Shown here in pieces: positions 28,386 to 37,872 of a stretch of DNA of 64,000 bases (within the stretch, counting starts at the first letter, position 1; each line of letters starts with the position of its first letter). Made by a program: the position numbers and the translations under genes. This DNA is from Bibersteinia trehalosi (GTDB lineage: Bacteria > Pseudomonadota > Gammaproteobacteria > Enterobacterales > Pasteurellaceae): assembly GCF_004346205.1 (NCBI RefSeq), contig NZ_SMAM01000005.1, positions 1-64,000 on the forward strand, written 5' to 3'. The notes beneath the pieces were generated by a model, which saw only the letters and a list, made by a program, of their open reading frames with translations, made no database searches and was not told where the DNA came from.

Positions 28386-28958
28386 CTATTTGACAATTTT
28401 TGCAAGTTTTGTAGCCCGTTCTGCATCTAATAGCGCTAAGCGCGCTAGTGCCTGAGCCATTTTCTCTAACTGGTTAGCCTGCTTGGCACACAATACCATA
28501 TTTTCTAATGTATCGCCTTGGCGTAGATAAGCTTTTTCTCCTGTAAGTGCTTGCTCAAATTGCGTATAAGCTTGAACAAATTTACCTTGTTGGCATAAAA
28601 ATGTCCCATAGTTATTGAGCACCTCAGGCAATGGTGAATTTTGCTTAATCTGATGACTTAAACGAATCGCTGCCTGATAACTTTGCTCAGCATGCTGAAC
28701 ATCGCTAAGTTGCTGATAGTAATAAGCTGCAACAAGGTGCGCCAAATAATGTTGGCTGTTATGGCTCAAGGCTTTCTCTATATTCTCTTTCGCTTTTGAG
28801 AAATCCTGCTGTTCAAGATAAGCAAGAGCAAGGCTTGCTCGCGCTATTAGTGCTTCATCTCTATCAAAATCAGCTGACGTTTGTGAGTTCACGCAACCAC
28901 TGAGTGAAAAAATCAGCAAGCAAGCGCTTAAATATTGAGGCAATTTTGCAAAAAACAT
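28386..28958 (-). CDS. pilW: Type IV pilus lipoprotein PilW (PilF2)
   Basis: A 190-residue outer-membrane lipoprotein that helps the PilQ secretin assemble. The signal peptide ends in the lipobox LSGC (lipid-bearing Cys at about 22), followed by four TPR units (ALAYLEQQDFSKAKENIEKAL and later repeats). I choose ATG 28958, five bases after AAGGAG; an in-frame GTG at 28964 overlaps that site. A CRP-S site lies upstream, as for pilF2 of H. influenzae, tying this gene to comABCDE and comF in the competence regulon. Confidence 0.9.
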   Translation of the reverse strand: MFFAKLPQYLSACLLIFSLSGCVNSQTSADFDRDEALIARASLALAYLEQQDFSKAKENIEKALSHNSQHYLAHLVAAYYYQQLSDVQHAEQSYQAAIRLSHQIKQNSPLPEVLNNYGTFLCQQGKFVQAYTQFEQALTGEKAYLRQGDTLENMVLCAKQANQLEKMAQALARLALLDAERATKLAKIVK

Positions 28959-29020
28959 AGGCACTCCTTTTTATTGAGAGCCTAGCAGTTTGTGAAAAGA
29001 AAGGCAGAATTTACACCGAG

Positions 29021-29042
29021 TTTTGGGAGCAAGATCACAAAA
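29021..29042. promoter_or_regulatory. CRP-S (competence) site for pilW
   Basis: The 22-bp stretch reads TTTTGGGAGC, AA, GATCACAAAA and matches the CRP-S consensus at about 18 of 22 positions. On the minus strand a -10-like TAGGCT (28984-28979) gives a start near 28972, so the site centre is at about -60. This is the arrangement of CRP-S promoters in the Pasteurellaceae. Confidence 0.8.
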
Positions 29043-29056
29043 ATAGTTTGCTTTTC

Positions 29057-29620
29057 TTAGCGATTTAACCAATTTCTCAGCATTTGCTCACCATATTCGG
29101 TGATAAAAGATTCAGGATGAAATTGTACGGTATAGATAGGCAAACATTGGTGCTGGGTTGCCATCACCACATTTTGATCACATAAACTGGTAACCACAAG
29201 CGGTGTGTTTTCTAAAGAATTTTGCAAAATTCCCCAAGAATGGTACAGCCCAATCTTAAATTGCACAGGTAAATCTTTAAATAGTAAATTGGGGCGTAAC
29301 TGAATCAGTGCCCTCTGTTGCCCATGGCGAACCATGTTTAAATTATAGAGTTTGCCACCAAAAAATTCACATATGGTTTGATGCCCTAAACACACACCCA
29401 AAATAGATTTACATTGATAATAGCGTGACAACATCGCAAATAATTTCGGATAAGCACTTGGCACGTCTGGGCCGGGCGAGATCATAATATGGCTGAATTT
29501 CTCCACCCTATCAAGATCCAGTTCTTCTATATTAACGACTTCCATCTCTACACCTATTTTGCGAACCAGCTCAACTAAATTGAAGGTGAAGGAATCGTGA
29601 TTATCGATAATGAGCAACAT
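29057..29620 (-). CDS. pabA: Glutamine amidotransferase component II (PabA/TrpG type)
   Basis: A 187-residue class I glutamine amidotransferase that supplies ammonia to a chorismate-using partner. The nucleophile Cys lies in GVCLGHQ (about 77-83) and the His-Glu pair in FHPESF near the C-terminus. With no trpE, pabB or other trp gene nearby it could serve aminodeoxychorismate (folate) or anthranilate synthesis, or both; PabA is my preferred reading for a stand-alone gene. Transcribed toward pilW and preceded by rmuC. Confidence 0.75.
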   Translation of the reverse strand: MLLIIDNHDSFTFNLVELVRKIGVEMEVVNIEELDLDRVEKFSHIMISPGPDVPSAYPKLFAMLSRYYQCKSILGVCLGHQTICEFFGGKLYNLNMVRHGQQRALIQLRPNLLFKDLPVQFKIGLYHSWGILQNSLENTPLVVTSLCDQNVVMATQHQCLPIYTVQFHPESFITEYGEQMLRNWLNR

Positions 29621-29624
29621 TGCT

Positions 29625-31253
29625 TTACTCCGCTAATTCCATGTTGGCTAAATGTTCTGGCGGTTTTTCTACAATCAGTTCTAAGCGACTTGTATCCCAA
29701 TCATTTTCAAGTAGCTCGATCTGCGGCACACTTTGGCTCGCTTTTGCTGAAAGTTGCTGAAAACGTTCTACTTTTCCGAGTAACCCTTGCTTACCCACCA
29801 ATGAAGTCACTGTCAGATTATATTGATTGCTTGCAGTATTCAGTGTATTCCCCAATTTGGCTAAACGCTCGGCAATGGTGCAAACTTGATTGTAAATTTC
29901 CCCTGCTTTTTCGCTAATTTCGCGAGCCTCTGCATTACCTCGCTCAATCCGCCATAAATTCGCCACTGTACGTAAAATCGGCATTAGCGTTGTATGAGAA
30001 ACTAAGATCACATTTTTCTCATAGCCATAGTTAAACAGCTGGCTATCGTGTTTCATCGCTTCAATATAGGCAGGCTCAATCGGCACAAATAGTAAAACAA
30101 AATCAGGGCTTTTAATACCTATCAGGTTGCTATAGTTTTTCTTTGATAAGCCATCAATATGAGCCCGTAATGAACGGCAATGCTCATCAAGTGCCTGAGA
30201 AATTGCAAAATTTTCTTCCGAACGCACCGCTTGATCATAAGCGACTAAAGAAACTTTACTATCAATGATCAAATGCTTATTATCGGGCAATTTCACTACA
30301 AAATCAGGCGCAAAACGGTTACCTTCGGCATCTCGATAACTTTCTTGTGCCAGATAATGTTCTCCAGCCAACAAGCCTGCAGATTGTAATGCACTTTCAA
30401 GCTGCACTTCCCCCCAATTCCCTGCCACCTTGTTATTACCTTTTAAAGCTGTCGTCAAATTCTGGGCTTCTGCCGACATTGACAAACCGATTTCAAGCAC
30501 ACGTTTAATCTCAGCTTCCAAATTCGCATTACCTTTTATTGCCTCAGAATGCACCTCATTTACCCGCTTCTGAAAACTGTCAATCTGTTCTTTAAATGGC
30601 TTCAATAAGAGATCTAAAGCAGTTTGATTACTTTGCGAAAAAGATTGGCTTTTCTCTTCCAAAATCTGCTGGGCAAGATGCTGAAATTCCACATTGAGTT
30701 GCTGACGCACCTCAAGAAAATGGCGTTGTTGGCTCTCAAAATTTGCCTGTTTTTCACTTAAAGAGGTGCGTAACTCAACAAGTTCTTGCTGAACATGACT
30801 AAGGCGATTGTATAACTCCGCATTCTCTCTATCTTTATGTTGTAAGCTCTGTGTTGCCGCCTGTAGCTGCTCATCTAAGCTTTCCGATTTTGCAACGGCT
30901 GCGCCCACTCGCTCTTTGAGTTCATTAATATAGCGTTCAAGCTGATTTTCTTGCTCTTGTGCCAATTCGATTTTCTGCTGTAATTTAGCGATACTCTGTT
31001 CTCGTTCACCTAAACGCTCAAGCTGAGTTTGAGCAAGGGTCTGTTGCTGTATGGCAAACTGCTCCAACTGATTTTTCTCAAAACTAAGTTGTTCATGGCG
31101 TAGCGAAAGTTGCTCAAACTGTGTTTGAAGCTGTGTGAGATCTTGCTGAAGCTCAAAAGCATCACGTTGTGAATGAGAATGGAAGAAAAACAGAAAAAGG
31201 GCGATAAAAGCCAAAACAGCTATCGCCACATAAAGCCAAATGTCATCAATCAT
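29625..31253 (-). CDS. rmuC: DNA recombination protein RmuC
   Basis: A 542-residue protein with one N-terminal membrane helix (about 6-24), a long coiled coil (about 30-240, rich in Q, L and E) and a C-terminal nuclease-like domain with WGEVQLESALQSAGL, FVVKLPDNKHLIIDSKVSL and LLFVPIEPAY, the RmuC hallmarks. RmuC limits inversions at short inverted repeats; its biochemical role is unsettled. It precedes pabA by four bases. Confidence 0.93.
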   Translation of the reverse strand: MIDDIWLYVAIAVLAFIALFLFFFHSHSQRDAFELQQDLTQLQTQFEQLSLRHEQLSFEKNQLEQFAIQQQTLAQTQLERLGEREQSIAKLQQKIELAQEQENQLERYINELKERVGAAVAKSESLDEQLQAATQSLQHKDRENAELYNRLSHVQQELVELRTSLSEKQANFESQQRHFLEVRQQLNVEFQHLAQQILEEKSQSFSQSNQTALDLLLKPFKEQIDSFQKRVNEVHSEAIKGNANLEAEIKRVLEIGLSMSAEAQNLTTALKGNNKVAGNWGEVQLESALQSAGLLAGEHYLAQESYRDAEGNRFAPDFVVKLPDNKHLIIDSKVSLVAYDQAVRSEENFAISQALDEHCRSLRAHIDGLSKKNYSNLIGIKSPDFVLLFVPIEPAYIEAMKHDSQLFNYGYEKNVILVSHTTLMPILRTVANLWRIERGNAEAREISEKAGEIYNQVCTIAERLAKLGNTLNTASNQYNLTVTSLVGKQGLLGKVERFQQLSAKASQSVPQIELLENDWDTSRLELIVEKPPEHLANMELAE

Positions 31254-31321
31254 TACGAATTAAATACTGTAAAAAAACATAGTATATTCTAGCGGTTATT
31301 TGCTCGCCTTGAAAGGCATTT

Positions 31322-31984
31322 TTATAATGGAAGTTGCCAATTGATCTCGCGAATTCCCTGCGAGCTCAAATATGCGTTCGCTTTAGAAAAATGGCGACAC
31401 CCCAAAAAACCACGGTGTGCAGAAAGCGGTGATGGATGTGGGGCTGTTAATACATGATGACGATGACGATCAATAAATTGCCCCTTTTTCTGAGCGTGGC
31501 TTCCCCAAAGTAGGAAGACTAACTTTTCCCGATGCGAATTAAGTTGCTCAATCACTTTATCAGTAAAACGCTCCCAACCAATGTTTGCGTGAGAATGCGC
31601 TTTCCCCTGCTCTACGGTTAAAACAGTATTGAGCAGCAATACTCCTTGCTTTGCCCATTCGACTAAATAACCGTGAGACGGTATTTGAAAACCAACATCT
31701 TGTGCTAATTCTTTATAGATATTCACTAATGACGGGGGGGGCGCTATGCTGGGCTTAACAGAAAATGCTAAACCATGTGCTTGATTCAATCCATGATAAG
31801 GATCTTGCCCTAAAATAACCACTTTGACATCTGAAAATTCAGTCAGCGCAAAGGCGCTAAAGACTTCACTCTGCGGCGGAAAAATCATTTTTCCCGAGAG
31901 TCGTTCATGATGTACAAATTGCAAGATCTGTTGAAAGTAGGGTTGCTGTTTTTCTTCACCAATGGCGTCTTTCCAAGTTTTCAT
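31322..31984 (-). CDS. ung: Uracil-DNA glycosylase
   Basis: Removes uracil from DNA in base-excision repair. Motif A GQDPYHG (59-65, catalytic D61) and motif [12 protein letters not shown] (from H183) are intact. I choose ATG 31984, three bases after GAGGAAT, over the TTG at 31996; the protein is then 220 residues. Divergent from grcA, the same neighbour as in E. coli. Confidence 0.96.
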   Translation of the reverse strand: MKTWKDAIGEEKQQPYFQQILQFVHHERLSGKMIFPPQSEVFSAFALTEFSDVKVVILGQDPYHGLNQAHGLAFSVKPSIAPPPSLVNIYKELAQDVGFQIPSHGYLVEWAKQGVLLLNTVLTVEQGKAHSHANIGWERFTDKVIEQLNSHREKLVFLLWGSHAQKKGQFIDRHRHHVLTAPHPSPLSAHRGFLGCRHFSKANAYLSSQGIREINWQLPL

Positions 31985-32101
31985 CTTATTCCTCAACTTT
32001 TGTTGAAAAGTTCAAAAAATACTAGCGTTATTTTTTAAACAGTGTAAAATGCTCAACAATTTTTGAAACTTTCAACTTTTTTTAAAATTAGGAGCTCTAC
32101 T

Positions 32102-32485
32102 ATGATTAAAGGTGTTCAAATTACTGCCTCTGATAACAAAAATCTGCTTAACTCTTTCTGGTTATTAGATGAAGAGAAAAACGAAGCACGCTGTCTAGCG
32201 GCTAAAGCTGATTACGCAGAAGATCAGGTTGTGGCAATCAGCGAATTAGGTCAAATTAGCTATCGTGAAGTCCCTGTTAATGTTGCCCCAACAATTAAAG
32301 TGGAAGGTGGTCAGCACTTAAATGTGAATGTATTACGTCGTGAAACGTTAGAAGACGCAGTGAAAAATCCAGAAAAATATCCACAATTAACCATTCGTGT
32401 TTCTGGCTATGCCGTGCGTTTTAACTCGCTAACACCTGAGCAACAACGTGATGTCATTACACGTACTTTCACAGAAAGTCTGTAA
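32102..32485 (+). CDS. grcA: Autonomous glycyl radical cofactor GrcA
   Basis: Replaces the damaged C-terminal part of pyruvate formate-lyase after oxygen cleavage, restoring activity. The glycyl-radical residue is G102 in RVSGYAVRF, the same position as in E. coli. I choose ATG 32102, preceded by AGGAG, which gives 127 residues, the standard length; an upstream in-frame start at 32063 has no ribosome site. A TAAAAT -10 box lies at 32045-32050 with a poor -35, so an activator is likely, but no perfect FNR box is visible. Confidence 0.96.
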   Translation: MIKGVQITASDNKNLLNSFWLLDEEKNEARCLAAKADYAEDQVVAISELGQISYREVPVNVAPTIKVEGGQHLNVNVLRRETLEDAVKNPEKYPQLTIRVSGYAVRFNSLTPEQQRDVITRTFTESL

Positions 32486-32503
32486 TTTAAACTTATTCTA
32501 ATT

Positions 32504-32530
32504 AAGCCACCTTCGGGTGGCTTTTTTTTT
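32504..32530 (+). terminator. grcA terminator
   Basis: AAGCCACC (32504-32511), a TTCG tetraloop, and GGTGGCTT (32516-32523) followed by a T run to 32530. Textbook intrinsic terminator. Confidence 0.95.
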
Positions 32531-32573
32531 GCAGCAATATCTCCTTCTTATTTGCAGGGAAAGACGGAGATAT

Positions 32574-32600
32574 AAAAAAACCGAGCCAAAGCTCGGTTTT
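32574..32600 (-). terminator. rpsO terminator
   Basis: CCGAGC (32581-32586), loop CAAA, GCTCGG (32591-32596), with A and T runs on both sides. On the minus strand the stem ends in a seven-T run (32580-32574), just past the rpsO stop. Confidence 0.9.
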
Positions 32601-32612
32601 CAAAATCTGAAA

Positions 32613-32882
32613 TTAGCGACGTAAACCTAAACGTGCGATAGTTTCTGAGTATTTAGCAAGATCAGTACGTTTTAAGTAGTCTAATAGTTTACGACGACGT
32701 GAAACCATTTTTAATAGACCACGACGACCATGGTGATCTTTTTTATGTACTGCAAAGTGTGCTTGTAAGTGGTTGATCTGTGCAGTTAAAAGTGCGATTT
32801 GCACTTCTGAAGAACCAGTATCTTTTGCATCACGACCAAATTCAGCAACGATTTTTGCTTTTGCTTCTACGCTTAGAGACAT
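32613..32882 (-). CDS. rpsO: 30S ribosomal protein S15
   Basis: Primary 16S rRNA-binding protein of the small subunit platform. Length 89, as standard, with the conserved [23 protein letters not shown] and [21 protein letters not shown]. Monocistronic, with a strong terminator; pnp does not follow. Confidence 0.98.
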   Translation of the reverse strand: MSLSVEAKAKIVAEFGRDAKDTGSSEVQIALLTAQINHLQAHFAVHKKDHHGRRGLLKMVSRRRKLLDYLKRTDLAKYSETIARLGLRR

Positions 32883-32980
32883 TTTTTACTCCTAAAAAGT
32901 ATGTTTAAATTCATCAACAGCCGATCTCTAATTCAGCTGTGACACGGAAGCTGTGGATTATACGGCAAGCGGATAAAAAA

Positions 32981-34291
32981 TCAATGATTTTTACTTTGCG
33001 GTGTTAAATACTCTTCCCGATTAGGATCTACGGCTTTAGCTTTTCGAATCATCGGCTCAACCGTTGAACCTTGCACTAAAATTGAGAACATGACGACTGA
33101 ATACGTCATTACCAGCACTAACTCTTTCACGTCAATCCCATTCACAAAAGCGGTTTTTGATGGAATCGAAAGCGCCATCGCCAGTGCTAACCCTCCTCGT
33201 AGCCCGCCCCATGTCATAATTTTTAAAGTATAAGGATTATAGGTACGCACTCGTTTAAGTAATTGGAAAGGTATCCAAAGACTTGCATAACGCGCTGCCA
33301 AGCAAACAGGCACCGCAACAAGCATCAAAATAATACCGTAGATATTAAAATCAATCAGCAACAATGCAAAACCAATGAGAAAGAATAACAACGCATTTAA
33401 GAAGTGATCGATCATCTCCCAAAAGTGATCAAGGTAACGCTGGCTCTGTTCAGAAAAGCCTGAACGGCGTGTCCAGTTACCAATCATAATGCCAGAAACA
33501 ACCATCGCGAGCGCACCAGAAACATGCAATACATTGGTTGCAAACATAAAACCTGCTGTAGGAATGGTTAAAGTCAATAAAATTTCTAAACTTCCATCAT
33601 CGGTGTTAGCAATTAAAATATGTGCAATAAAACCGAGCACAAAACCAAACAGAATTCCGCCAATCGCTTCATGTAAGAATAACCCCATAATGCCTGAGAA
33701 GCTGGCTTCTTGCCCCCCAAAAGCAACAGCTAACAGGGTAACAAAGACCACTAAACCTACCCCATCATTAAACAACGATTCGCCTTCTACCTGAATAGCA
33801 ATCCGTTTTGGTGCGCGCAAATTTTTTATAATGGCAATCACGGCTATCGGGTCGTTTGGTGAAATCAGTGAACCGAATAAAACACAATAGATAAAATCAA
33901 TCGGGAGCCCAATTAAATGGCAAAAACCATAAATCATTGAGCCAATAAAGAAAGTAGAAGCAATGGTAGAAAAGAGTGCAAAAGTAGCAATTTCCCATTT
34001 TTGGTCTTTCAGTAAAGGCAGTTTTATCCCGAGCGAACCAGCAAATAGTAAGAATCCTAAAATCCCGTTGAGTAAGAAACTTTTAAAATCGATCTGCTCC
34101 ATCACTTCTTTCGCGACAGTATCAATATTAAACCAACCAAACGCACCAAATAGCAAAACAATCAAAGAACTCACCATCGCGGCGGCAGTAATTGCAATGG
34201 TCGATTGCACCTTATCACTGATTTTGCTGGTAACAAAACCGAGTAAAATTGAGAACGCCGATAAAAAACAGATATAGGCGTAAATTCCCAT
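32981..34291 (-). CDS. Na+/H+ antiporter, CPA1 (NhaP) type
   Basis: A 436-residue inner-membrane protein with about twelve hydrophobic helices. The ion-site motif ISPNDPIAV lies in the fifth or sixth helix and GESLFNDGVGLV follows, both hallmarks of CPA1 exchangers. It likely trades cytoplasmic Na+ (or K+) for protons. It is a single gene divergent from ppiD. Ion specificity cannot be told from sequence. Confidence 0.87.
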   Translation of the reverse strand: MGIYAYICFLSAFSILLGFVTSKISDKVQSTIAITAAAMVSSLIVLLFGAFGWFNIDTVAKEVMEQIDFKSFLLNGILGFLLFAGSLGIKLPLLKDQKWEIATFALFSTIASTFFIGSMIYGFCHLIGLPIDFIYCVLFGSLISPNDPIAVIAIIKNLRAPKRIAIQVEGESLFNDGVGLVVFVTLLAVAFGGQEASFSGIMGLFLHEAIGGILFGFVLGFIAHILIANTDDGSLEILLTLTIPTAGFMFATNVLHVSGALAMVVSGIMIGNWTRRSGFSEQSQRYLDHFWEMIDHFLNALLFFLIGFALLLIDFNIYGIILMLVAVPVCLAARYASLWIPFQLLKRVRTYNPYTLKIMTWGGLRGGLALAMALSIPSKTAFVNGIDVKELVLVMTYSVVMFSILVQGSTVEPMIRKAKAVDPNREEYLTPQSKNH

Positions 34292-34422
34292 AAAAAATCC
34301 TTATAAATGAATAACCAAACGGTGAGAATTAAAACAAAAATCCCTTATAAAAGCAAAAATTTCCCACGACAAGCGCTCGTTTTTTCCAAAAATTTTGCAA
34401 ATGTACTAATGAAAATTCGAAT

Positions 34423-34450
34423 TTGAGAATTGGTTGCTTTAACGTATAAT
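34423..34450 (+). promoter_or_regulatory. ppiD promoter
   Basis: TTGAGA (34423-34428) and a perfect TATAAT (34445-34450) with 16-bp spacing, 34 bp before the ppiD ATG. Confidence 0.7.
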
Positions 34451-34484
34451 CTGCGAAATTTTTTATTTTAATTAGGAAAGAATA

Positions 34485-36362
34485 ATGATCGAGAAAATGC
34501 ACGATAAGACGAACAGCCCTCTGTTCAAAATTATTTTTGCTTTGGTTTCGCTCTCTTTTGTACTGGGGGGAATTGGTGGGGGATTAATGCTCCAAGATCA
34601 CTCTGCAGTCAAAGTTAATGGCGAAGAGATCTCTCAACAACAGTTTATCCAAGCGAAAAACCGTGAACAGAATTTACGCAATGCTCAAGAAGGTGAAAAA
34701 TTCTGGGATAAATTAGACGATCCTGCATATGTGCAAGCATTTAACAATGATGTATTCAATCAATTAATTAATGATGAATTGTTACGTCAATATGCCAGCG
34801 ATCTCAAGCTAAATATCAGCGCAGAACAAGTTAAATCGCAAATCGTCCATACACCAGCATTTCAGCAAAATGGTAAATTTGACAATGCGCTTTATCTACA
34901 AACCCTACGCAACAACGGCATCAGCGCTGAACATTATGCAGCCATTGTCGCACAAGGTATGTTAATGTCGCAGTTACAAGAAGGTATTATTACCAGTAAT
35001 TTTAGTGTACCAGCCCAACAAGAATTGTTAGCCAAATTACTATTACAAAAACGCCACATTCGCATTGCAACTTACCCAATTGCAAATGAAATCGCAGAGC
35101 AAAGTGCGACGGATGAAGAAATTCAAGCATTCTATCAAAAGCATCAAAACAGCTTTAAAACACCTGAAAAATTCACCGTGGAGTATATTGAATTCAGCCC
35201 GCAGGATGTTGCTTCAAAAGTAGAAGTTTCAGACGCTCAAATTGAAACCTACTACCAAACCAACAAAGCCAACTATGTTTCTAGCGCAGAATCACAGCTC
35301 GCGCATATCCAAGTTGCCAATGAGCAAGATGCAAATGCCGTGTTGCAAGCGCTCAAAAATGGTGAAGATTTTGCCAAATTAGCCCAAGAAAAATCGCTTG
35401 ATAAAGGCTCAGCCGCTCAAGGTGGTGATTTAGGTTGGGCGAAGGCTGGCACCTACCCAGCGGCATTCGAAGCTGCCGCAAGCGGATTAAAAGTCGGAGA
35501 AACTAGCCAAGCAGTAAAAATTGATAACGCTTACCACATTATCAAATTACTCAATCACAAAGGCGAAAAAAATATCCCACTTGAGCAAGTAAAACAACAA
35601 ATTGCAGACACAATCCGACAAGAACTGATTCAAAGCGAATATGCCAATACGGCTCGTGAAATGGCAAAAACTGCCTATGACAACAGCGGCTCTTTAGCAG
35701 ATATTGCAAAATTAGGCGGAGTTACAGTTCAAACCACTGAAGAATTCACTGCTGACAATGTACCAACAGCCTTAAACGATGAAAAAGTATTAAAAGTGCT
35801 ATTTAATAGTGATTTACGTCGTAATGGGCAAGTTTCTGAAGGCATTGAATTAGGTAATGGTAGCGAAGCGAAAACCTTGTTTTTACGTGTTAGCCAATAT
35901 CAAGCGGAAAGAACTCAAAGCTTAGACGAGGCAAAAACAGCCGTAAGCGAAGCTGTAAAACTGGAGAAAGCCAATATCGCGCTACAAACAAAAGTTGAAA
36001 ACGAACTAAAAGCATTGCAAGCAGGCGAAAGCAATAGTACTACTTTCTCCCCTTCATTGGAAATCATCTTTGCACAGGCACAAATTCAACAACCAGAAAT
36101 TGCCGATACTGTGTTTTCAATGCCAAAACCTACAGATAAGCCAAGCTACCGTATAGCACGTGACAGCCATGGTGATATGCTTATTATTGCATTAGATAAA
36201 ATTGAAGATGGGGATAAAGCGCAATTTGATACGGTTGCCAGCCAATTTGCTGCAGCAGAACAAGTATTATTATTTAATAATGTAGTACAAGATCTGCGTG
36301 ATCGTGCCAAAATTGAAATTAACCAAGAATTTATTGAGCAACAACAAAATAGCTCACATTAA
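34485..36362 (+). CDS. ppiD: Periplasmic folding chaperone PpiD
   Basis: Membrane-anchored chaperone near the SecYEG translocon that helps newly exported proteins fold. One N-terminal helix (about 16-33) is followed by a SurA-like N domain, a parvulin-like PPIC domain (about 262-360, QLAHIQVANEQDANAVLQAL and GGDLGWAKAG) and a C-terminal SurA-like region. Length 625 matches PpiD. Ribosome site AGGAAAG. Single gene with its own promoter. Confidence 0.95.
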   Translation: MIEKMHDKTNSPLFKIIFALVSLSFVLGGIGGGLMLQDHSAVKVNGEEISQQQFIQAKNREQNLRNAQEGEKFWDKLDDPAYVQAFNNDVFNQLINDELLRQYASDLKLNISAEQVKSQIVHTPAFQQNGKFDNALYLQTLRNNGISAEHYAAIVAQGMLMSQLQEGIITSNFSVPAQQELLAKLLLQKRHIRIATYPIANEIAEQSATDEEIQAFYQKHQNSFKTPEKFTVEYIEFSPQDVASKVEVSDAQIETYYQTNKANYVSSAESQLAHIQVANEQDANAVLQALKNGEDFAKLAQEKSLDKGSAAQGGDLGWAKAGTYPAAFEAAASGLKVGETSQAVKIDNAYHIIKLLNHKGEKNIPLEQVKQQIADTIRQELIQSEYANTAREMAKTAYDNSGSLADIAKLGGVTVQTTEEFTADNVPTALNDEKVLKVLFNSDLRRNGQVSEGIELGNGSEAKTLFLRVSQYQAERTQSLDEAKTAVSEAVKLEKANIALQTKVENELKALQAGESNSTTFSPSLEIIFAQAQIQQPEIADTVFSMPKPTDKPSYRIARDSHGDMLIIALDKIEDGDKAQFDTVASQFAAAEQVLLFNNVVQDLRDRAKIEINQEFIEQQQNSSH

Positions 36363-36452
36363 TAAAATTAAAGGCTCTAGCATCGTTGGAGCCTTTTAGT
36401 TCGATAGCTTGACACTTTACAAATTCGGGGTAGAATTTGTAACAATTTTTTA

Positions 36453-36566
36453 ATCTTCGGGGCAGGGTGAAATTCCCGATCGGCGGTAAAGTCCGCGAGC
36501 AACGAAAAAGGTTGCAGGATTTGGTGAAATTCCAAAACCGACAGTATAGTCTGGATAGGAGAAGAG
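36453..36566 (+). ncRNA. FMN riboswitch (RFN element)
   Basis: Conserved FMN aptamer blocks are all present: ATCTTCGGGGCAGGGTG at the 5' end, GAAATTCCCGATCGGCGGTA, GTCCGCGAGC, a variable hairpin (AACG...GTTG), GAAATTCCAAAACCGACAG, and TAGTCTGGATAGGAGAAGA. It senses flavin mononucleotide and lies upstream of ribD-ribE-ribBA-ribH, so FMN represses riboflavin synthesis. Confidence 0.96.
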
Positions 36567-36608
36567 TAAGAATGTGTGCAATGTTGCGCGCATTTTCTAT
36601 GCTTTCGC

Positions 36609-36642
36609 ACGCCTTGAGATCACTGATTTCAAGGCGTTTTTT
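36609..36642 (+). terminator. Riboswitch-controlled terminator
   Basis: ACGCCTTGA (36609-36617) pairs with TCAAGGCGT (36629-36637), followed by TTTTTT. It lies 43 bases past the aptamer, so FMN binding most likely favours this stem and stops transcription before ribD. Confidence 0.85.
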
Positions 36643-36648
36643 ATATTT

Positions 36649-36749
36649 CCCTCTCCCTGTTTTGCTTTTGAGTAAAGCAAAAAGTCCCTCTCCCCACGGG
36701 GTGAAGGTGGAGAAAATCCGTTAAGATTTTCGGAGGAAGCGGGGAGAAA
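36649..36749 (+). repeat. Palindromic repeat, copy 1 (MITE-like)
   Basis: About 100 bp beginning CCCTCTCCCTG, with an internal hairpin (TTTTGCTTT/AAAGCAAAA), a GGTGGAGAAAATCCG block, a second hairpin (AAAATC/GATTTT) and GGGGAGA at the end. It is homologous, in the opposite orientation, to the element at 38571-38678. Likely a non-autonomous mobile palindromic element. Confidence 0.75.
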
Positions 36750-36783
36750 CGTCCATTCTACCCCACCCATTTAAAAATTTCTA

Positions 36784-37872
36784 ATGAACGATTTTGATTA
36801 TATGCGTCGTGCGATCACGCTTGCAGAAAAAGCACGTGGTTGGACAAATCCGAATCCGCTTGTCGGCTGTGTGATTGTCAAAAATGGTGAAATTATTGCC
36901 GAAGGTTATCACGAACGCTGTGGCGGTTGGCACGCTGAACGCAATGCGATTTTAAAAGCCCAAGCAGATCTGAGCGGTGCGACGGCCTACGTTACCCTTG
37001 AACCTTGTTGTCATCACGGTAAAACGCCACCTTGCTCCGATTTGTTGATTGAGCGTGGTATCAAAAAAGTGGTGATTGGCTCACGAGATCCCAATCCGCT
37101 GGTCTCTGGCAAAGGTGCTGAACAACTTCGCCAAGCAGGGATGGAAGTCGTGGAAGATTTTTTAAAAGAAGAATGCGATGCGTTAAACCCCATTTTTTTC
37201 CACTATATTCAAACCAAACGCCCTTATGTCTTGCTCAAATATGCAATGACCGCAGACGGTAAAATCGCCACTAGCGGTGGACAATCCAAATGGATTACTG
37301 GCGAACAAGCAAGAAAAAATGTGCAACGCACTCGCCACGAATACAGTGCGATTATGGTTGGGGTGGAAACCGTATTGGCAGACGATCCTATGCTCAATAG
37401 CCGAATGGAAAACGCCAAACAACCTGTGCGGATTGTGTGCGATAGTCAACTACGCACGCCATTGGAAAGCCAGTTAGTCCAAACCGCTAAACAGTATCGT
37501 ACCATTATCGCCACCCTTTGCGATGATGCAAAAAAATGCGAAAAATATACCGCTTGTGGCGTGGAAATTTTACGCACAAAAGCAAAAGACAAGCGGGTAG
37601 ATTTGAGCGATCTTTTGCAAAAATTAGGCGAAATGGGCATAGATAGCCTCTTGATTGAAGGCGGTTCACAACTGAATTTCAGTGTATTAGCACAAGGCTT
37701 GATCAATCGAGTGCATTGCTACATTGCGCCAAAATTAGTGGGCGGTATGAGTGCTAAAACACCAATCGGCGGGGCGGGCATTGCAGAAATTGCCCATGCA
37801 GTGAAATTAACAAATCCGAAAATTTCACAAATTGGCGAAGATATTTTAATCGATTACGAAGTAGAACAGTAG
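36784..37872 (+). CDS. ribD: Riboflavin deaminase/reductase RibD
   Basis: Bifunctional enzyme: deaminates then reduces the pyrimidine intermediate from GTP. The N-terminal deaminase holds zinc ligands H50 (WHAER), C75 and C84 (PCCHHGKTPPC); the C-terminal reductase domain (from about 147) has KYAMTADGKIAT, GVETVLADDP and LLIEGGSQLNFS. Length 362. First structural gene after the riboswitch (ribG in older A. pleuropneumoniae naming). Its TAG stop is part of a short palindromic repeat. Confidence 0.97.
   Translation: MNDFDYMRRAITLAEKARGWTNPNPLVGCVIVKNGEIIAEGYHERCGGWHAERNAILKAQADLSGATAYVTLEPCCHHGKTPPCSDLLIERGIKKVVIGSRDPNPLVSGKGAEQLRQAGMEVVEDFLKEECDALNPIFFHYIQTKRPYVLLKYAMTADGKIATSGGQSKWITGEQARKNVQRTRHEYSAIMVGVETVLADDPMLNSRMENAKQPVRIVCDSQLRTPLESQLVQTAKQYRTIIATLCDDAKKCEKYTACGVEILRTKAKDKRVDLSDLLQKLGEMGIDSLLIEGGSQLNFSVLAQGLINRVHCYIAPKLVGGMSAKTPIGGAGIAEIAHAVKLTNPKISQIGEDILIDYEVEQ

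Larger units (their letters stand above)
36363..36783 (+). other. 421-bp non-coding leader of the rib operon
   Basis: This gap between ppiD and ribD holds no gene I can support. In order: a possible weak ppiD terminator hairpin (GGCTCTAGCATCGTTGGAGCC at about 36373-36393), the FMN riboswitch (36453-36566), its expression-platform terminator (36609-36642), and a palindromic repeat (36649-36749) directly before ribD. The ribD ribosome site is weak. Confidence 0.8.

Noticed and set aside
32003..32075. FNR boxes upstream of grcA
   Set aside because: Two palindromes, TTGAAAAGTTCAA and TTGAAACTTTCAA, are present, but both have a five-base gap between TTGA and TCAA, not the six of an FNR box; noted only as possible regulator sites.
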